A DNA stretch of 64,000 nucleotides, taken from NCBI GenBank assembly GCA_902769255.1, contig CACXOM010000003.1:1-64000 (forward strand), in the 5' to 3' direction. The DNA comes from Oscillospiraceae bacterium (GTDB taxonomy: Bacteria > Bacillota > Clostridia > Oscillospirales > Acutalibacteraceae). Numbering within the stretch: position 1 is the first letter of the stretch; each line of letters opens with the position of its first letter. Of the stretch, positions 7,307 through 15,559 are shown one piece after another. A model generated the notes under the pieces. The model searched no databases, was not told where the DNA came from, and saw only the letters and a list, made by a program, of their open reading frames with translations. Position numbers and translations under genes: made by a program.

Positions 7307-9661
7307 ATGAACAAACATTTTAAGTCATTGGAATTTGATAAAATTCTTTTGCTTTTAAAAGATTCGGCGGTAAGCGAGGGCGCAAAGCAAAAAGCACTTG
7401 AAACCGAGCCTGAAACTTCGCTTGAAAAAGCAAAAAAACTATCAGAGCGAACTGATGACGCTTTTAAACTGATTTCGGGTTATTCTTCACCGCCTTTTTC
7501 AGGCGCAAAAGATGTCGGCGAATCGTTAGAGCGTGCACATTCGGGCGGAATGTTAAACAACCGTGAACTTTTGCAAATTGCGGGCGTTTTAAAAAATGTT
7601 ACCGAAATTAAAGATTGGCGTTCACATTCCGAAAGCATTAAAACTTCGCTTGACGGTTTTTTTGAAAATCTTTATGAAAACAAAAGACTTTCTGACAAAA
7701 TTTTCACCTGCATTGTAAATGATGAGGAGATAAGCGATAATGCTTCTCCCGAACTTTTTTCAATAAGGCGAAAAATTATTAGCATTAGCAACGGAATAAG
7801 AGAAAAATTAGAAAAAATCACCCGTTCGCAAACCACTCAAAAATATTTGCAAGACGCTATTGTAACACAGCGAAACGGCAGATTTGTAGTACCGGTTAAA
7901 ACCGAATTCAAATCAGAAATAGCAGGTCTTGTTCACGACACTTCTTCAACAGGTTCAACTGTTTTTGTAGAGCCAATGGCGGTTGTTGAAGCGAATAATG
8001 AAATTAAAATCTTACGCTCAAAAGAGCAAGATGAAATTGAAAGAATTTTGTTTGAACTTTCGGCACAGGTTGCCGAAATTAAAGACAGCATTTTAAACTC
8101 GCTTTCAATTTTAATAGAACTTGATTATATTTTTGCAAAAGCAAAATTAGCAATAAAAATGGACGCTATAACGCCGAAATTAAACGATAATTGCTTTATT
8201 GATTTTATAAATGCACGCCACCCTTTGCTTGACAAGCAAAAGGTTGTGCCTATAAGCGTAACACTCGGAAAAGACTATAAAATGCTGGTTATTACAGGTC
8301 CTAACACCGGCGGTAAAACCGTTACAATTAAAACAATTGGGCTACTGACACTTATGGCTTCAAGCGGTATGATGATACCTTGCTCAGCTGGCTCAAGCGC
8401 AGCGGTTTTTAGCAATGTTTTTTCTGATATTGGCGATGAACAGAGCATTGAACAATCGCTTTCAACTTTTTCTTCGCACATTAAAAATATTGTTGACATT
8501 TTGGAAAAGGTTGATAATAATTCGCTTGTTTTACTTGATGAGTTGTGCTCGGGTACCGACCCTGTCGAAGGTGCGGCGCTTGCAACTTCAATTTTAGAAA
8601 CATTCCGACGTTTTGGCGCAACGCTCGGAGCTACAACTCACTATGCCGAACTTAAAACTTATGCGCTTGATACTAAGGGCGTTGAAAACGCAAGTTGCGA
8701 GTTTGATGTAAAAACTTTAGCGCCTGCTTACAGGCTTTTGGTAGGCGTTCCGGGTCGTTCAAACGCTTTCGCTATTTCAAAAAAACTCGGAATGGACGAA
8801 ACTGTTATTTCTCGTGCGTCAACCTTAATTTCGGCAGATGACAACCGATTAGAGCGTGTTATTGCCGAACTTGAAAAAAGGCAAAAAACGCTTGACGATA
8901 AGTTAAAAACGGCTGAAGAAAATTTAAAAAATGCCGAAGAACAGGTAAAAACTCTCACTCAAAAAAGCGAGAATATGCGCAAAGAATATAACGAAAAAAT
9001 CGAAAACGCAAAAGCGCAGGCAAGAGTTATTACTGATAATGCGAGAATTGAGGCAAACAGGCTTTTAGATGAGTTAAAACAACTTAAAAAGCAGAAAAAA
9101 ACTGATGTTGACGCTGAAAGACTCGCTAAAAAAAGTTTTGAAAAGTTAGATAAAATTTCATCTTCGGGTGAAAGATTTAAAGATGACTATAAATTGCCCC
9201 GACCGCTTAAAATAGGCGATACTGTGTTGTTGCCTGATACAAATACAAAAGCGGTTGTGCTTAATTTGCCTGATAACAAGGGTAAAATTCAGGTGCAGGC
9301 TGGCATTATGAAAATGAAAATTGATTTAAACGGCGTAAGACTCGTTGAAGAAAAACAGGTTAATATTCCAAAGTCTGTTATAAGAAGAACAGGCGTTGAC
9401 AGCAGTACAACCCGTAGCGCTATGTTGGAAATTGATGTCAGGGGTATGAATGTTGATGAAGCGAGCCTTGAAATTGACCGTTTTATCGATAATGCGCTGT
9501 TAAGTTCGGTTGTTTCTTTTACAATTATTCACGGCAAGGGAACAGGGGCACTTAGAAAAGGAATTCACACCTATTTACGCAAACACCCGAGTGTAAGAAC
9601 ATTTCGTGTCGGCACATTCGGCGAGGGTGAAAACGGCGTTACAATTGTTGAACTAAAATAA
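7307..9661 (+). CDS. mutS2: Endonuclease MutS2
   Basis: 784 residues, normal for MutS2. The order is a core and clamp region (1-300), Walker A GPNTGGKT at 331-338, Walker B with LDELCSGTDP near 410, a long coiled coil of E/K/Q (about 520-620), then a C-terminal Smr nuclease domain with DVRG and IHGKGTG. There is no MutS1 mismatch-binding domain I. Known roles include suppression of recombination and rescue of collided ribosomes in Firmicutes. It lies between recO and a SEDS gene on the same strand. Confidence 0.95.
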   Translation: MNKHFKSLEFDKILLLLKDSAVSEGAKQKALETEPETSLEKAKKLSERTDDAFKLISGYSSPPFSGAKDVGESLERAHSGGMLNNRELLQIAGVLKNVTEIKDWRSHSESIKTSLDGFFENLYENKRLSDKIFTCIVNDEEISDNASPELFSIRRKIISISNGIREKLEKITRSQTTQKYLQDAIVTQRNGRFVVPVKTEFKSEIAGLVHDTSSTGSTVFVEPMAVVEANNEIKILRSKEQDEIERILFELSAQVAEIKDSILNSLSILIELDYIFAKAKLAIKMDAITPKLNDNCFIDFINARHPLLDKQKVVPISVTLGKDYKMLVITGPNTGGKTVTIKTIGLLTLMASSGMMIPCSAGSSAAVFSNVFSDIGDEQSIEQSLSTFSSHIKNIVDILEKVDNNSLVLLDELCSGTDPVEGAALATSILETFRRFGATLGATTHYAELKTYALDTKGVENASCEFDVKTLAPAYRLLVGVPGRSNAFAISKKLGMDETVISRASTLISADDNRLERVIAELEKRQKTLDDKLKTAEENLKNAEEQVKTLTQKSENMRKEYNEKIENAKAQARVITDNARIEANRLLDELKQLKKQKKTDVDAERLAKKSFEKLDKISSSGERFKDDYKLPRPLKIGDTVLLPDTNTKAVVLNLPDNKGKIQVQAGIMKMKIDLNGVRLVEEKQVNIPKSVIRRTGVDSSTTRSAMLEIDVRGMNVDEASLEIDRFIDNALLSSVVSFTIIHGKGTGALRKGIHTYLRKHPSVRTFRVGTFGEGENGVTIVELK

Positions 9662-9676
9662 GAAAGGAAAATTGTT

Positions 9677-10810
9677 TTGAAGAAAATTTGGCAAAACATT
9701 GCCGACTACATAAGAGAAACCGATAAATTATTGTTGCTTTTGTGTATTATTGCTTCTCTTTACGGCTCAATGCTTATTTTTTCGCCGACAGGTTTAAAAA
9801 CAGTCGGCGTTCAAATAGTTTCAATGTTAATAGGCGTAAGCGTTGCTATTTTAATTTCGCTTTTCGACTATTCAAAACTAACAAGGTTTTACCCTGTTTA
9901 TATTGTTGCAACTTTGGCGTTGCTTTTTATTACTTATGAAATAGGTTATGCGCCCGAAGGTTCTGACAACAGGGCTTGGATTAGGTTGCCTCTTGATATG
10001 TCTTTGCAAGTCAGCGAACTTATTAAAATCTTTATGATTTTAACCTTTGCAAAACATGTTTCTTCAATTAAACCCGAAAATATAAATAAATTTCACAATG
10101 TTTTATTGCTCGTTCTTCACGGAATGGCGGCACCGGCACTTGTAATGGCGTTTCAGCGTGACCTTGGTACAGTTTCGGTTATGGTTGTAATTTTCCTTGC
10201 AATGCTTTATATGTCGGGCGTAAAACTTCGCTATTTTGTTATGGGCTTTGCAGGACTTGTTGCGGTGTCACCGCTTGTTTGGTTTTACGGACTTTCCGAT
10301 TTCCAAAGAAAGCGTTTCGCAATTATTTTTGATTTGGAATCCGACCCGCTTGACCTTGGCTATCAGCAGTTGCAATCTATTAAAGCAATAGGCTCGGGCG
10401 GAATTTTCGGACAAGGCTATTTAAACGGCGCAAAAACGCAGGCAAACGCTGTGCCAAAAGCGCATAACGACTTTATTTTAACTGTTGCTGGCGAGGAATT
10501 AGGGCTTATAGGCTGTTTGCTGGTTTTTGCAATTATTATTGCGATTTTAGCGAGAATTCTTTATGTTAGCACGGTCTCAAAAGATATTACAGGCAAAATT
10601 ATTTGTGCAGGCGCATTCGGAATGTTAGCGGCGCAGTTGCTTATTAATACGGGAATGGTTTTGTCGCTTTTACCCGTTATCGGTGTAACTTTGCCGTTTT
10701 TCTCGGCAGGCGGTTCTTCGCTTATGTGCTTGTTTATAAGTATCGGGCTTGTGGTTTCGGTTTACAAAAACCGCCATATGCGAACTATGTATTTGAGGGA
10801 TAATATTTAA
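9677..10810 (+). CDS. rodA: SEDS-family peptidoglycan polymerase (RodA/FtsW type)
   Basis: 377 residues with about 10 membrane helices. SEDS hallmarks are present: FQRDLGTVSVM, QQLQSIKAIGSGG, AKTQANAVPKAHNDFI and the C-terminal LPFFSAGGSSL. These proteins polymerise lipid II together with a class B PBP. The absence of long tails favours RodA over FtsW or SpoVE, but the subgroup is uncertain. The start is TTG at 9677, behind AGAAAGGAAA. The stop overlaps tsaE by 1 nt. Confidence 0.85.
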   Translation: MKKIWQNIADYIRETDKLLLLLCIIASLYGSMLIFSPTGLKTVGVQIVSMLIGVSVAILISLFDYSKLTRFYPVYIVATLALLFITYEIGYAPEGSDNRAWIRLPLDMSLQVSELIKIFMILTFAKHVSSIKPENINKFHNVLLLVLHGMAAPALVMAFQRDLGTVSVMVVIFLAMLYMSGVKLRYFVMGFAGLVAVSPLVWFYGLSDFQRKRFAIIFDLESDPLDLGYQQLQSIKAIGSGGIFGQGYLNGAKTQANAVPKAHNDFILTVAGEELGLIGCLLVFAIIIAILARILYVSTVSKDITGKIICAGAFGMLAAQLLINTGMVLSLLPVIGVTLPFFSAGGSSLMCLFISIGLVVSVYKNRHMRTMYLRDNI

Positions 10811-11238
10811 TGGCAAAATTTATTTCAAAAAGCGAAAACGATACAAAACTTATTGCCGAAAAACTTGCAAAAAAAGTTAAACCAAACGATTTTTTAGCAT
10901 TCTTCGGCGGTATGGGAATGGGCAAAACAACATTTACAAGATATTTTGCAGCCGCTTTGGGCTATAAAGGCGAAACCTCTTCGCCGACATTCGCAATTGT
11001 TAATGAATACAGGGGCGGTAAATTGCCGATTTTTCATTTCGATATGTACCGAATTGAAACATTTGACGACCTTTATTCTACCAACTTTTTTGAATATTGC
11101 GAAATGGGTGGCGTTGTTATTTGCGAATGGTCGGAAATAATTGAAAATGTTTTGCCCGAAAATTATATTAAAATTGAAATTTCAAAAGGTGAAGATGAAA
11201 ACACAAGAATTTTTGAAATTGAAGGAATTGATTTATGA
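10810..11238 (+). CDS. tsaE: tRNA threonylcarbamoyladenosine biosynthesis ATPase TsaE
   Basis: 142 residues. Walker A GGMGMGKTT at about 37-45, then SSPTFAIVNEY and HFDMYRI, are the TsaE (YjeE) signatures. It is the ATPase that works with TsaB and TsaD to make t6A37 in ANN-decoding tRNAs. Its last 4 nt overlap tsaB (ATGA), a clear translational coupling with its partner. Confidence 0.94.
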   Translation: MAKFISKSENDTKLIAEKLAKKVKPNDFLAFFGGMGMGKTTFTRYFAAALGYKGETSSPTFAIVNEYRGGKLPIFHFDMYRIETFDDLYSTNFFEYCEMGGVVICEWSEIIENVLPENYIKIEISKGEDENTRIFEIEGIDL

Positions 11239-11930
11239 CAATTTTAGGAATTGACTCGGCAAGTGTGAGTTGCTCAGTCGGCGTTTTAAAGGGTGATAGG
11301 GAATACGAGCAATTTGTAAATAACGGGCTTACACATTCGCAAACCCTTTTGCCACTTATTGACGAAGTTACAAAAAACGCAGAAATTTGCGCAAGCGATA
11401 TTGATTTAATCGCAATTACAAAAGGTCCAGGCTCATTTACAGGGCTTAGAATAGGAATGGCGACTGCAAAAGGTATTGCAGCACCGTTTGATATTCCTTG
11501 CGTTTGCATCTCAACTTTAGAGGTGATAGCGGCAACCGCCTCAAATGGCTTTGAGGGCATTTTATGCGCAGTTATGGACGCAAGGTGCAAACAAGTTTAT
11601 AATGCGATTTTTGAGTGCAAAAACGGCGAACTTATAAGACTTTGCGAAGACAGAGCATTATCAATAGCCGATTTAGAAGAGGATTTAAAAAAATACGATA
11701 AACCGATAACGCTTTGCGGTGACGGCTTTAAAGTTTGTGATAGCATTTTCAGCGATTTTGAATACAAAATTGCCGATGAACAGTTTAGATTTCCGCACGG
11801 TAAAGATATTTGCCGTTTAGGTGAAAAATATAAAGATAAGTCTTTGCCAGCCGAAAAAATAACCCCGACTTATCTGCGACTTCCGCAGGCAAGCAGGGAA
11901 CTTATTAAAAAGAGAGGTAGTTTAAAATGA
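11235..11930 (+). CDS. tsaB: tRNA threonylcarbamoyladenosine biosynthesis protein TsaB
   Basis: 231 residues. It begins ILGIDSASVSCSVGVL and contains KGPGSFTGLRIGMATAKGIA, the actin-like ASKHA fold of TsaB, which acts as scaffold for TsaD/TsaE in t6A synthesis. Length is normal. It overlaps tsaE upstream and rpiB downstream by 4 nt each. Confidence 0.93.
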   Translation: MTILGIDSASVSCSVGVLKGDREYEQFVNNGLTHSQTLLPLIDEVTKNAEICASDIDLIAITKGPGSFTGLRIGMATAKGIAAPFDIPCVCISTLEVIAATASNGFEGILCAVMDARCKQVYNAIFECKNGELIRLCEDRALSIADLEEDLKKYDKPITLCGDGFKVCDSIFSDFEYKIADEQFRFPHGKDICRLGEKYKDKSLPAEKITPTYLRLPQASRELIKKRGSLK

Positions 11931-12367
11931 TAGCAATAGGTTGCGACCACGGCGGTTATGAATTAGCACAAAAAATTTGTAAACATTTAGAGGAAAAAGG
12001 GCTTGAATACAAGTATTTCGGCACTTTCAATGGTGAAAAAGTCGATTACCCCGATTTAGCGTTGCCTGTTGCAAAAGCGGTAGCAAACGGCGAGGCTGAA
12101 AAAGGCTTTTTAATTTGCGGAACAGGCATTGGAATGTCGATTGCGGCAAACAAAGTCAAAGGTGTTCGTGCTGCAGTTTGTACCGATCATTTTTCAACCA
12201 AATTCACCCGACTTCATAACGACACAAATATTCTATGTTTAGGCGGCAGAGTGTTAGGCGATTTGTTCGCATTGGAACTTGTTGATATTTTTCTTGAAAC
12301 CGAATATGAGGGCGGTCGCCACCAACCAAGACTTGATAAAATTAAACAAATCGAAGATAACGAATAA
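11927..12367 (+). CDS. rpiB: Ribose-5-phosphate isomerase B
   Basis: 146 residues. AIGCDHGGYELA at the start and LICGTGIGMSIAANK (catalytic Cys in ICGTG) are the RpiB/LacAB signatures. The enzyme interconverts ribose-5-phosphate and ribulose-5-phosphate in the pentose phosphate pathway. ATGA overlap with tsaB. It is the last gene before a strong terminator. Confidence 0.94.
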   Translation: MIAIGCDHGGYELAQKICKHLEEKGLEYKYFGTFNGEKVDYPDLALPVAKAVANGEAEKGFLICGTGIGMSIAANKVKGVRAAVCTDHFSTKFTRLHNDTNILCLGGRVLGDLFALELVDIFLETEYEGGRHQPRLDKIKQIEDNE

Positions 12368-12370
12368 AAC

Positions 12371-12402
12371 AAACCCGTATGTTTTAAAACATACGGGTTT
12401 TT
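12371..12402 (+). terminator. Terminator after rpiB
   Basis: A long perfect palindrome with arms AAACCCGTATGTTTT and AAAACATACGGGTTT followed by TT. It ends the run of genes beginning upstream and separates it from the convergent membrane-protein gene; it may act on both strands. Confidence 0.85.
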
Positions 12403-12420
12403 ATAATCTCTAAATTTTGC

Positions 12421-12828
12421 TTAATCAGCTTTTTTTGCGGTAGTTTTTGCAATAATAATTGTTAAAACGGGTAAAATAATACCGAGAATTGATATTACAA
12501 GACCGAAAGTAACGATAGGTGTTGTTGAATATAATGTGCTTAATTTGTATCCTGTAAACCAAAATGTTGCAATAGCATTAAGACAAGCAACAATAACGCT
12601 TACAGGTATAGAAATTTTAAACATCATAATTATTGATGAAACAAAAACTATTATGAAAGGGATTAAAAACGTAATTACTACAGAATTTGCAATGTTTCCC
12701 GAGGTATATCTAAAAAGGTCAATAAAAGTGTAGTTTGCCTCAACAGGTATAAATAATACAGCTATTATAGAGAATAAAACTATAACTGTAAACCATTTTA
12801 GTATAATGCTAACTGGTGAATATTTCAT
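12421..12828 (-). CDS. Small integral membrane protein, unknown
   Basis: 135 residues, almost entirely hydrophobic, with four predicted helices near residues 10-30, 45-70, 75-95 and 100-128, and a lysine-rich end (AKTTAKKAD). A good AAAGGAG site lies before the ATG. No known family recognised. It follows the truncated acidic gene by 13 nt and probably shared its transcript, so it may once have served the same envelope function. Confidence 0.72.
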   Translation of the reverse strand: MKYSPVSIILKWFTVIVLFSIIAVLFIPVEANYTFIDLFRYTSGNIANSVVITFLIPFIIVFVSSIIMMFKISIPVSVIVACLNAIATFWFTGYKLSTLYSTTPIVTFGLVISILGIILPVLTIIIAKTTAKKAD

Positions 12829-12841
12829 TTTTTATCTCCTT

Positions 12842-13243
12842 TTAAAGTACATCTGTTAATTTTTTTTGAATTCTTGCAAGAGTGTCAATATATTCCTTTA
12901 AATCATCAGAATCTTTAATATCGTCTTTAACATTTTCGGCTTTATCTGATAACTTAGTTGCTTTTGAAGCCATATCTGTATAATCAGATAAAACGCCCAT
13001 ATCGGTAGGATCGTTTTTATACTTTTTGTAAATAACAACATATTCATCTACAAACTCTTCATATTCTTTTAAAAAGTCTTTCCATTTTGTATCTTTTGCA
13101 GATTTTTCTTTTTTTGTTGTTGTTTCTTCTTCCTCGTCTTCTTCGTCTTCGTCTTCGTCAATATTGACATCATCATTGTCATCATCATAACTTGAATAAG
13201 TCGTTTCTTCTTCATCTAATAAAGAATAAGCAGTAATGTAACT
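12842..13243 (-). pseudogene. 5'-truncated gene: acidic linker plus helical C-terminal domain
   Basis: An open stretch of about 133 codons without a usable start. It enters from a TAA (13244-13246) inside a hairpin, then reads SLLDEEETTY, a very acidic Asp/Glu linker (about 30 residues), and a helical domain with KWKDFLKEYEEFVDEY and NDPTDMGVLSDYTDM. The end of the protein resembles Clostridial secreted lipoproteins of the DUF6591 type, which normally begin with a lipobox signal peptide that is missing here. I infer loss of the N-terminus. An unusual start cannot be excluded. Confidence 0.55.
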
Positions 13244-13270
13244 TTATTATACAAAGTACATTACTGCTTT
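13229..13270. repeat. Inverted repeat at the truncated end of the acidic gene
   Basis: Arms AGCAGTAATGTA and TACATTACTGCT around an AT-rich centre of about 16 nt, followed by T residues on the plus strand. It sits exactly where the 5' end of the acidic gene is lost and just downstream of the kinase gene. It may be a terminator of the kinase gene or the edge of a deletion. Confidence 0.6.
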
Positions 13271-13300
13271 TGTTATGCTGTCAGCATAATTTTTAAATTT

Positions 13301-14326
13301 TTATAAAAGTGTAATCTCGCCCATAAGACAAATTCCAATACAAATTAAAACTGAATTAATAAAAACAATAAATATTTTTCTTGATTTTCTTGAATATTTT
13401 TTTATTATAGGCAATTTTTCGGCAATTGAAAATGCATCATATGCAAGCATTAACGGAATAGGGTAAAAAACGATACAAGCACCGATAGTAAGCAATAGAA
13501 TTAAAGTTCTTTTTTGCACAGCCCAATTTATAAAAGTGAATATAGTTACTGCAGAAAGCACAAACCAAATAATACTTACAAACGGATTAGGCATTTTAAT
13601 TCTTTCTACGTTGTTTTTTTCAATTTTTTTGTTGTTTAAAGCATTAATTACTTCATCAACCGAATTAAATCGGTTTTTAGCATCAATTTCAATACATTTG
13701 TCTATTATTTCTTTCATTTTACCATTTGCTTTTTGGTCTCTCGGCATTTTTCCTGTAAGCAAAAAATTCATTAATACGCCTAATGAATAAATATCTGTAC
13801 GGCTGTCGCTTTGGTTAAAGCCAAACTGTTCAGGAGCCGCATAACCCGGTGTTCCCATAATCACAGTATCAGAATTAGTGTTTGGTTTAAATGTTCTTGA
13901 AATTTCAAAATCAATAATTTTTATTGCGCCATCATCAGAAATAACAATATTATTCGGCGTAATATCTCGGTGAATTATTCCGTTTGAATGAAGAGTTTTA
14001 AGACCGCAACAAATTTGTAAAGCTATACTTTTAACTTCTTTTTCATCTAAAAAATGTTTTTCTTTTAAATAATCATTTAAAGTTTTACCGTTTACATATT
14101 CACGAATAACCGATATAGTTAATTCGTTTTCAAAAACATATTTAATTTTTGCAAGGTTAGGGCAGTTTAAACCTTTTAGTTTATTATAAAAATCTTTTTG
14201 CTCTTTATCTATATCTTTATTAATGTAAAAACAGTTTTCAGGCTCAAAATAACAAAGAGAAGTGCTATCGTTATATTTTGTTATAACTTTTAAGTTGCTG
14301 AAAAAATAATTTTTTAATTCATTCAT
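13301..14326 (-). CDS. Membrane-anchored Ser/Thr protein kinase with DFE motif
   Basis: 341 residues. A Hanks-type kinase domain spans about 1-230: HRDITPNNI at 119-127 (catalytic loop), IIDFE at 137-141 and GTPGYAAPEQF around 158-168 (activation segment). The usual DFG is DFE, and I see no glycine-rich loop in the N-lobe; a lysine in FYINKD near 37 could be the ATP-binding one. Three hydrophobic helices follow (about 248-268, 273-294, 317-337), with no PASTA domains. A good AAGAGGA site precedes the ATG. It is divergent from an HTH regulator with overlapping promoters, so the pair may be one signalling unit. Whether it is active is uncertain. Confidence 0.85.
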   Translation of the reverse strand: MNELKNYFFSNLKVITKYNDSTSLCYFEPENCFYINKDIDKEQKDFYNKLKGLNCPNLAKIKYVFENELTISVIREYVNGKTLNDYLKEKHFLDEKEVKSIALQICCGLKTLHSNGIIHRDITPNNIVISDDGAIKIIDFEISRTFKPNTNSDTVIMGTPGYAAPEQFGFNQSDSRTDIYSLGVLMNFLLTGKMPRDQKANGKMKEIIDKCIEIDAKNRFNSVDEVINALNNKKIEKNNVERIKMPNPFVSIIWFVLSAVTIFTFINWAVQKRTLILLLTIGACIVFYPIPLMLAYDAFSIAEKLPIIKKYSRKSRKIFIVFINSVLICIGICLMGEITLL

Positions 14327-14337
14327 AAAAAATCCTC

Positions 14338-14366
14338 TTGAAATTTATTTCAATATAGTTTATATT
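14338..14366 (+). promoter_or_regulatory. Promoter and palindromic operator of the HTH gene
   Basis: TTGAAA (14338-14343), 17 nt, TATATT (14361-14366). The -35 lies inside a palindrome at 14338-14353 with 7-bp arms TTGAAAT and ATTTCAA, a plausible operator for the HTH protein encoded just downstream. Confidence 0.55.
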
Positions 14367-14390
14367 ATAATGGAAAAAATAATTTGTCAA
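14362..14390 (-). promoter_or_regulatory. Promoter of the kinase gene, overlapping the HTH promoter
   Basis: On the minus strand TTGACA (14385-14390), 17 nt, TAATAT (14362-14367). Its -10 covers the same bases as the plus-strand -10, so the two promoters should be mutually exclusive. The TTGACA also overlaps the ribosome site region of the HTH gene. Confidence 0.55.
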
Positions 14391-14399
14391 GGTGGTTTT

Positions 14400-14822
14400 A
14401 TGAAGAAATCAACAAAAGAATTGCTTGAATTATTAAAAAACACAAAAGATTATAAAGATTTTTCAAAAGAAAACTATAACGATTTAATTAAAGCTGATTT
14501 ACCAAGCGAATTAAACAAAATACTTATTGAGAATAATTTAAAAAAATCGTTGGTTATCGAAAAATCAAATTTAGATAAAACATATGCATATCAAATTTTT
14601 TCAGGAGTAAAAAAGCCTTCAAGAGATAAATTATTACAACTTTGCTTTGGAATGGATTTGAGTTTAGATGAGGTTCAAAAGCTTTTAAAAACCACATCTT
14701 ACGCTTTGCTTTATGCTAAAGACAAGCGAGATAGCGTAATAATTTTTGCGCTTTCAAAAAATCTGTCGGTTATCGAAACAAACGAATTGTTATATGAGTT
14801 AAACTATGAATTATTTGAATAA
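14400..14822 (+). CDS. Putative HTH DNA-binding regulator
   Basis: 140 residues from ATG 14400, preceded by CAAGGTGG at 14388-14395; an in-frame ATG at 14370 has no ribosome site. The middle part, with LDKTYAYQIFSGVKKPSRDKL and LSLDEVQKLLK, is a typical XRE/lambda-repressor recognition helix and following helices. The rest is helical and lysine-rich. It probably controls itself and the divergent kinase gene through the shared 73-bp gap. The similarity is from pattern only. Confidence 0.75.
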   Translation: MKKSTKELLELLKNTKDYKDFSKENYNDLIKADLPSELNKILIENNLKKSLVIEKSNLDKTYAYQIFSGVKKPSRDKLLQLCFGMDLSLDEVQKLLKTTSYALLYAKDKRDSVIIFALSKNLSVIETNELLYELNYELFE

Positions 14823-14853
14823 AAGGGAGTAAAAAGGGTTTACTCTCTTTTTT
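14821..14853 (+). terminator. Terminator after the HTH gene
   Basis: Inverted repeat GAGTAAA-AAGGG-TTTACTC extended by AAAAGG/TCTTTT and followed by six T. Confidence 0.75.
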
Positions 14854-14888
14854 ATTTGCGAAAAAATGCTGTTTTTTTGGAAAATATA

Positions 14889-14917
14889 TTGATTTTTTCG
14901 CTTGAATTTGGTAAAAT
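14889..14917 (+). promoter_or_regulatory. Putative promoter of xpt
   Basis: TTGATT, 17 nt, TAAAAT, 38 nt upstream of the xpt start. There is too little room and no conserved core for a purine riboswitch in this 100-bp leader. Confidence 0.5.
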
Positions 14918-14955
14918 TAATCTATTAAATATATTTTTTAAGGGAAATAAAGATA

Positions 14956-15534
14956 ATGAAAGCATTGGAAGAAAAAATTATAAGAGACGGTCATGTTGCA
15001 AAAGGCGATATTTTAAAAGTCGATTCATTCTTAAATCATCAAATTGATGTTAAATTTATGAATGAAATCGGTAAAGAATTTAAAAGATTATATGCTGATA
15101 AACAAATTGATAAAATTCTTACCATTGAGGCTTCGGGTATTGGAATTGCCTGTATCACAGCGCAATATTTTGATGTGCCTGTTGTTTTTGCTAAAAAAAC
15201 AAAGACTAAAAATATCTACGGCGATGTTTATACTTCCAAAGTTGAGTCTTTTACTCACGGAACAACTTATGATATTATTCTTTCAAAAGAGTTTTTGAAA
15301 AAGGGCGAAAAAGTGCTTATTATTGATGATTTTTTGGCAAAAGGCAATGCACTTATCGGTCTTATTGATTTAGTTAAAAATGCTAATGCTGAAATTGTCG
15401 GTGCAGGCATTGTTATTGAAAAAGCGTTTCAAGACGGCGGCAAAAGAGTTCGAGAGGATTATGGAGTAAATGTTGAATCACTGGCGAGAATAAAATCGAT
15501 GAGCTATGAAAAGGGAATAGAATTTACAAATTAA
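14956..15534 (+). CDS. xpt: Xanthine phosphoribosyltransferase
   Basis: 192 residues. The family start [11 protein letters not shown] and [12 protein letters not shown], and the PRPP loop [13 protein letters not shown] (about 128-140), match Xpt, which salvages xanthine to XMP with PRPP. Length equals B. subtilis Xpt (194). AAGGGAAAT lies before ATG. icd follows closely on the same strand. Confidence 0.93.
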   Translation: MKALEEKIIRDGHVAKGDILKVDSFLNHQIDVKFMNEIGKEFKRLYADKQIDKILTIEASGIGIACITAQYFDVPVVFAKKTKTKNIYGDVYTSKVESFTHGTTYDIILSKEFLKKGEKVLIIDDFLAKGNALIGLIDLVKNANAEIVGAGIVIEKAFQDGGKRVREDYGVNVESLARIKSMSYEKGIEFTN

Positions 15535-15559
15535 TTTTTAAATGAAAGGTGTTTTGAAA

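Noticed and set aside
14854-14955. Purine riboswitch upstream of xpt
   Set aside because: The leader is only about 100 bp, lacks the conserved three-way junction core and any terminator/antiterminator pair; a plain promoter fits.
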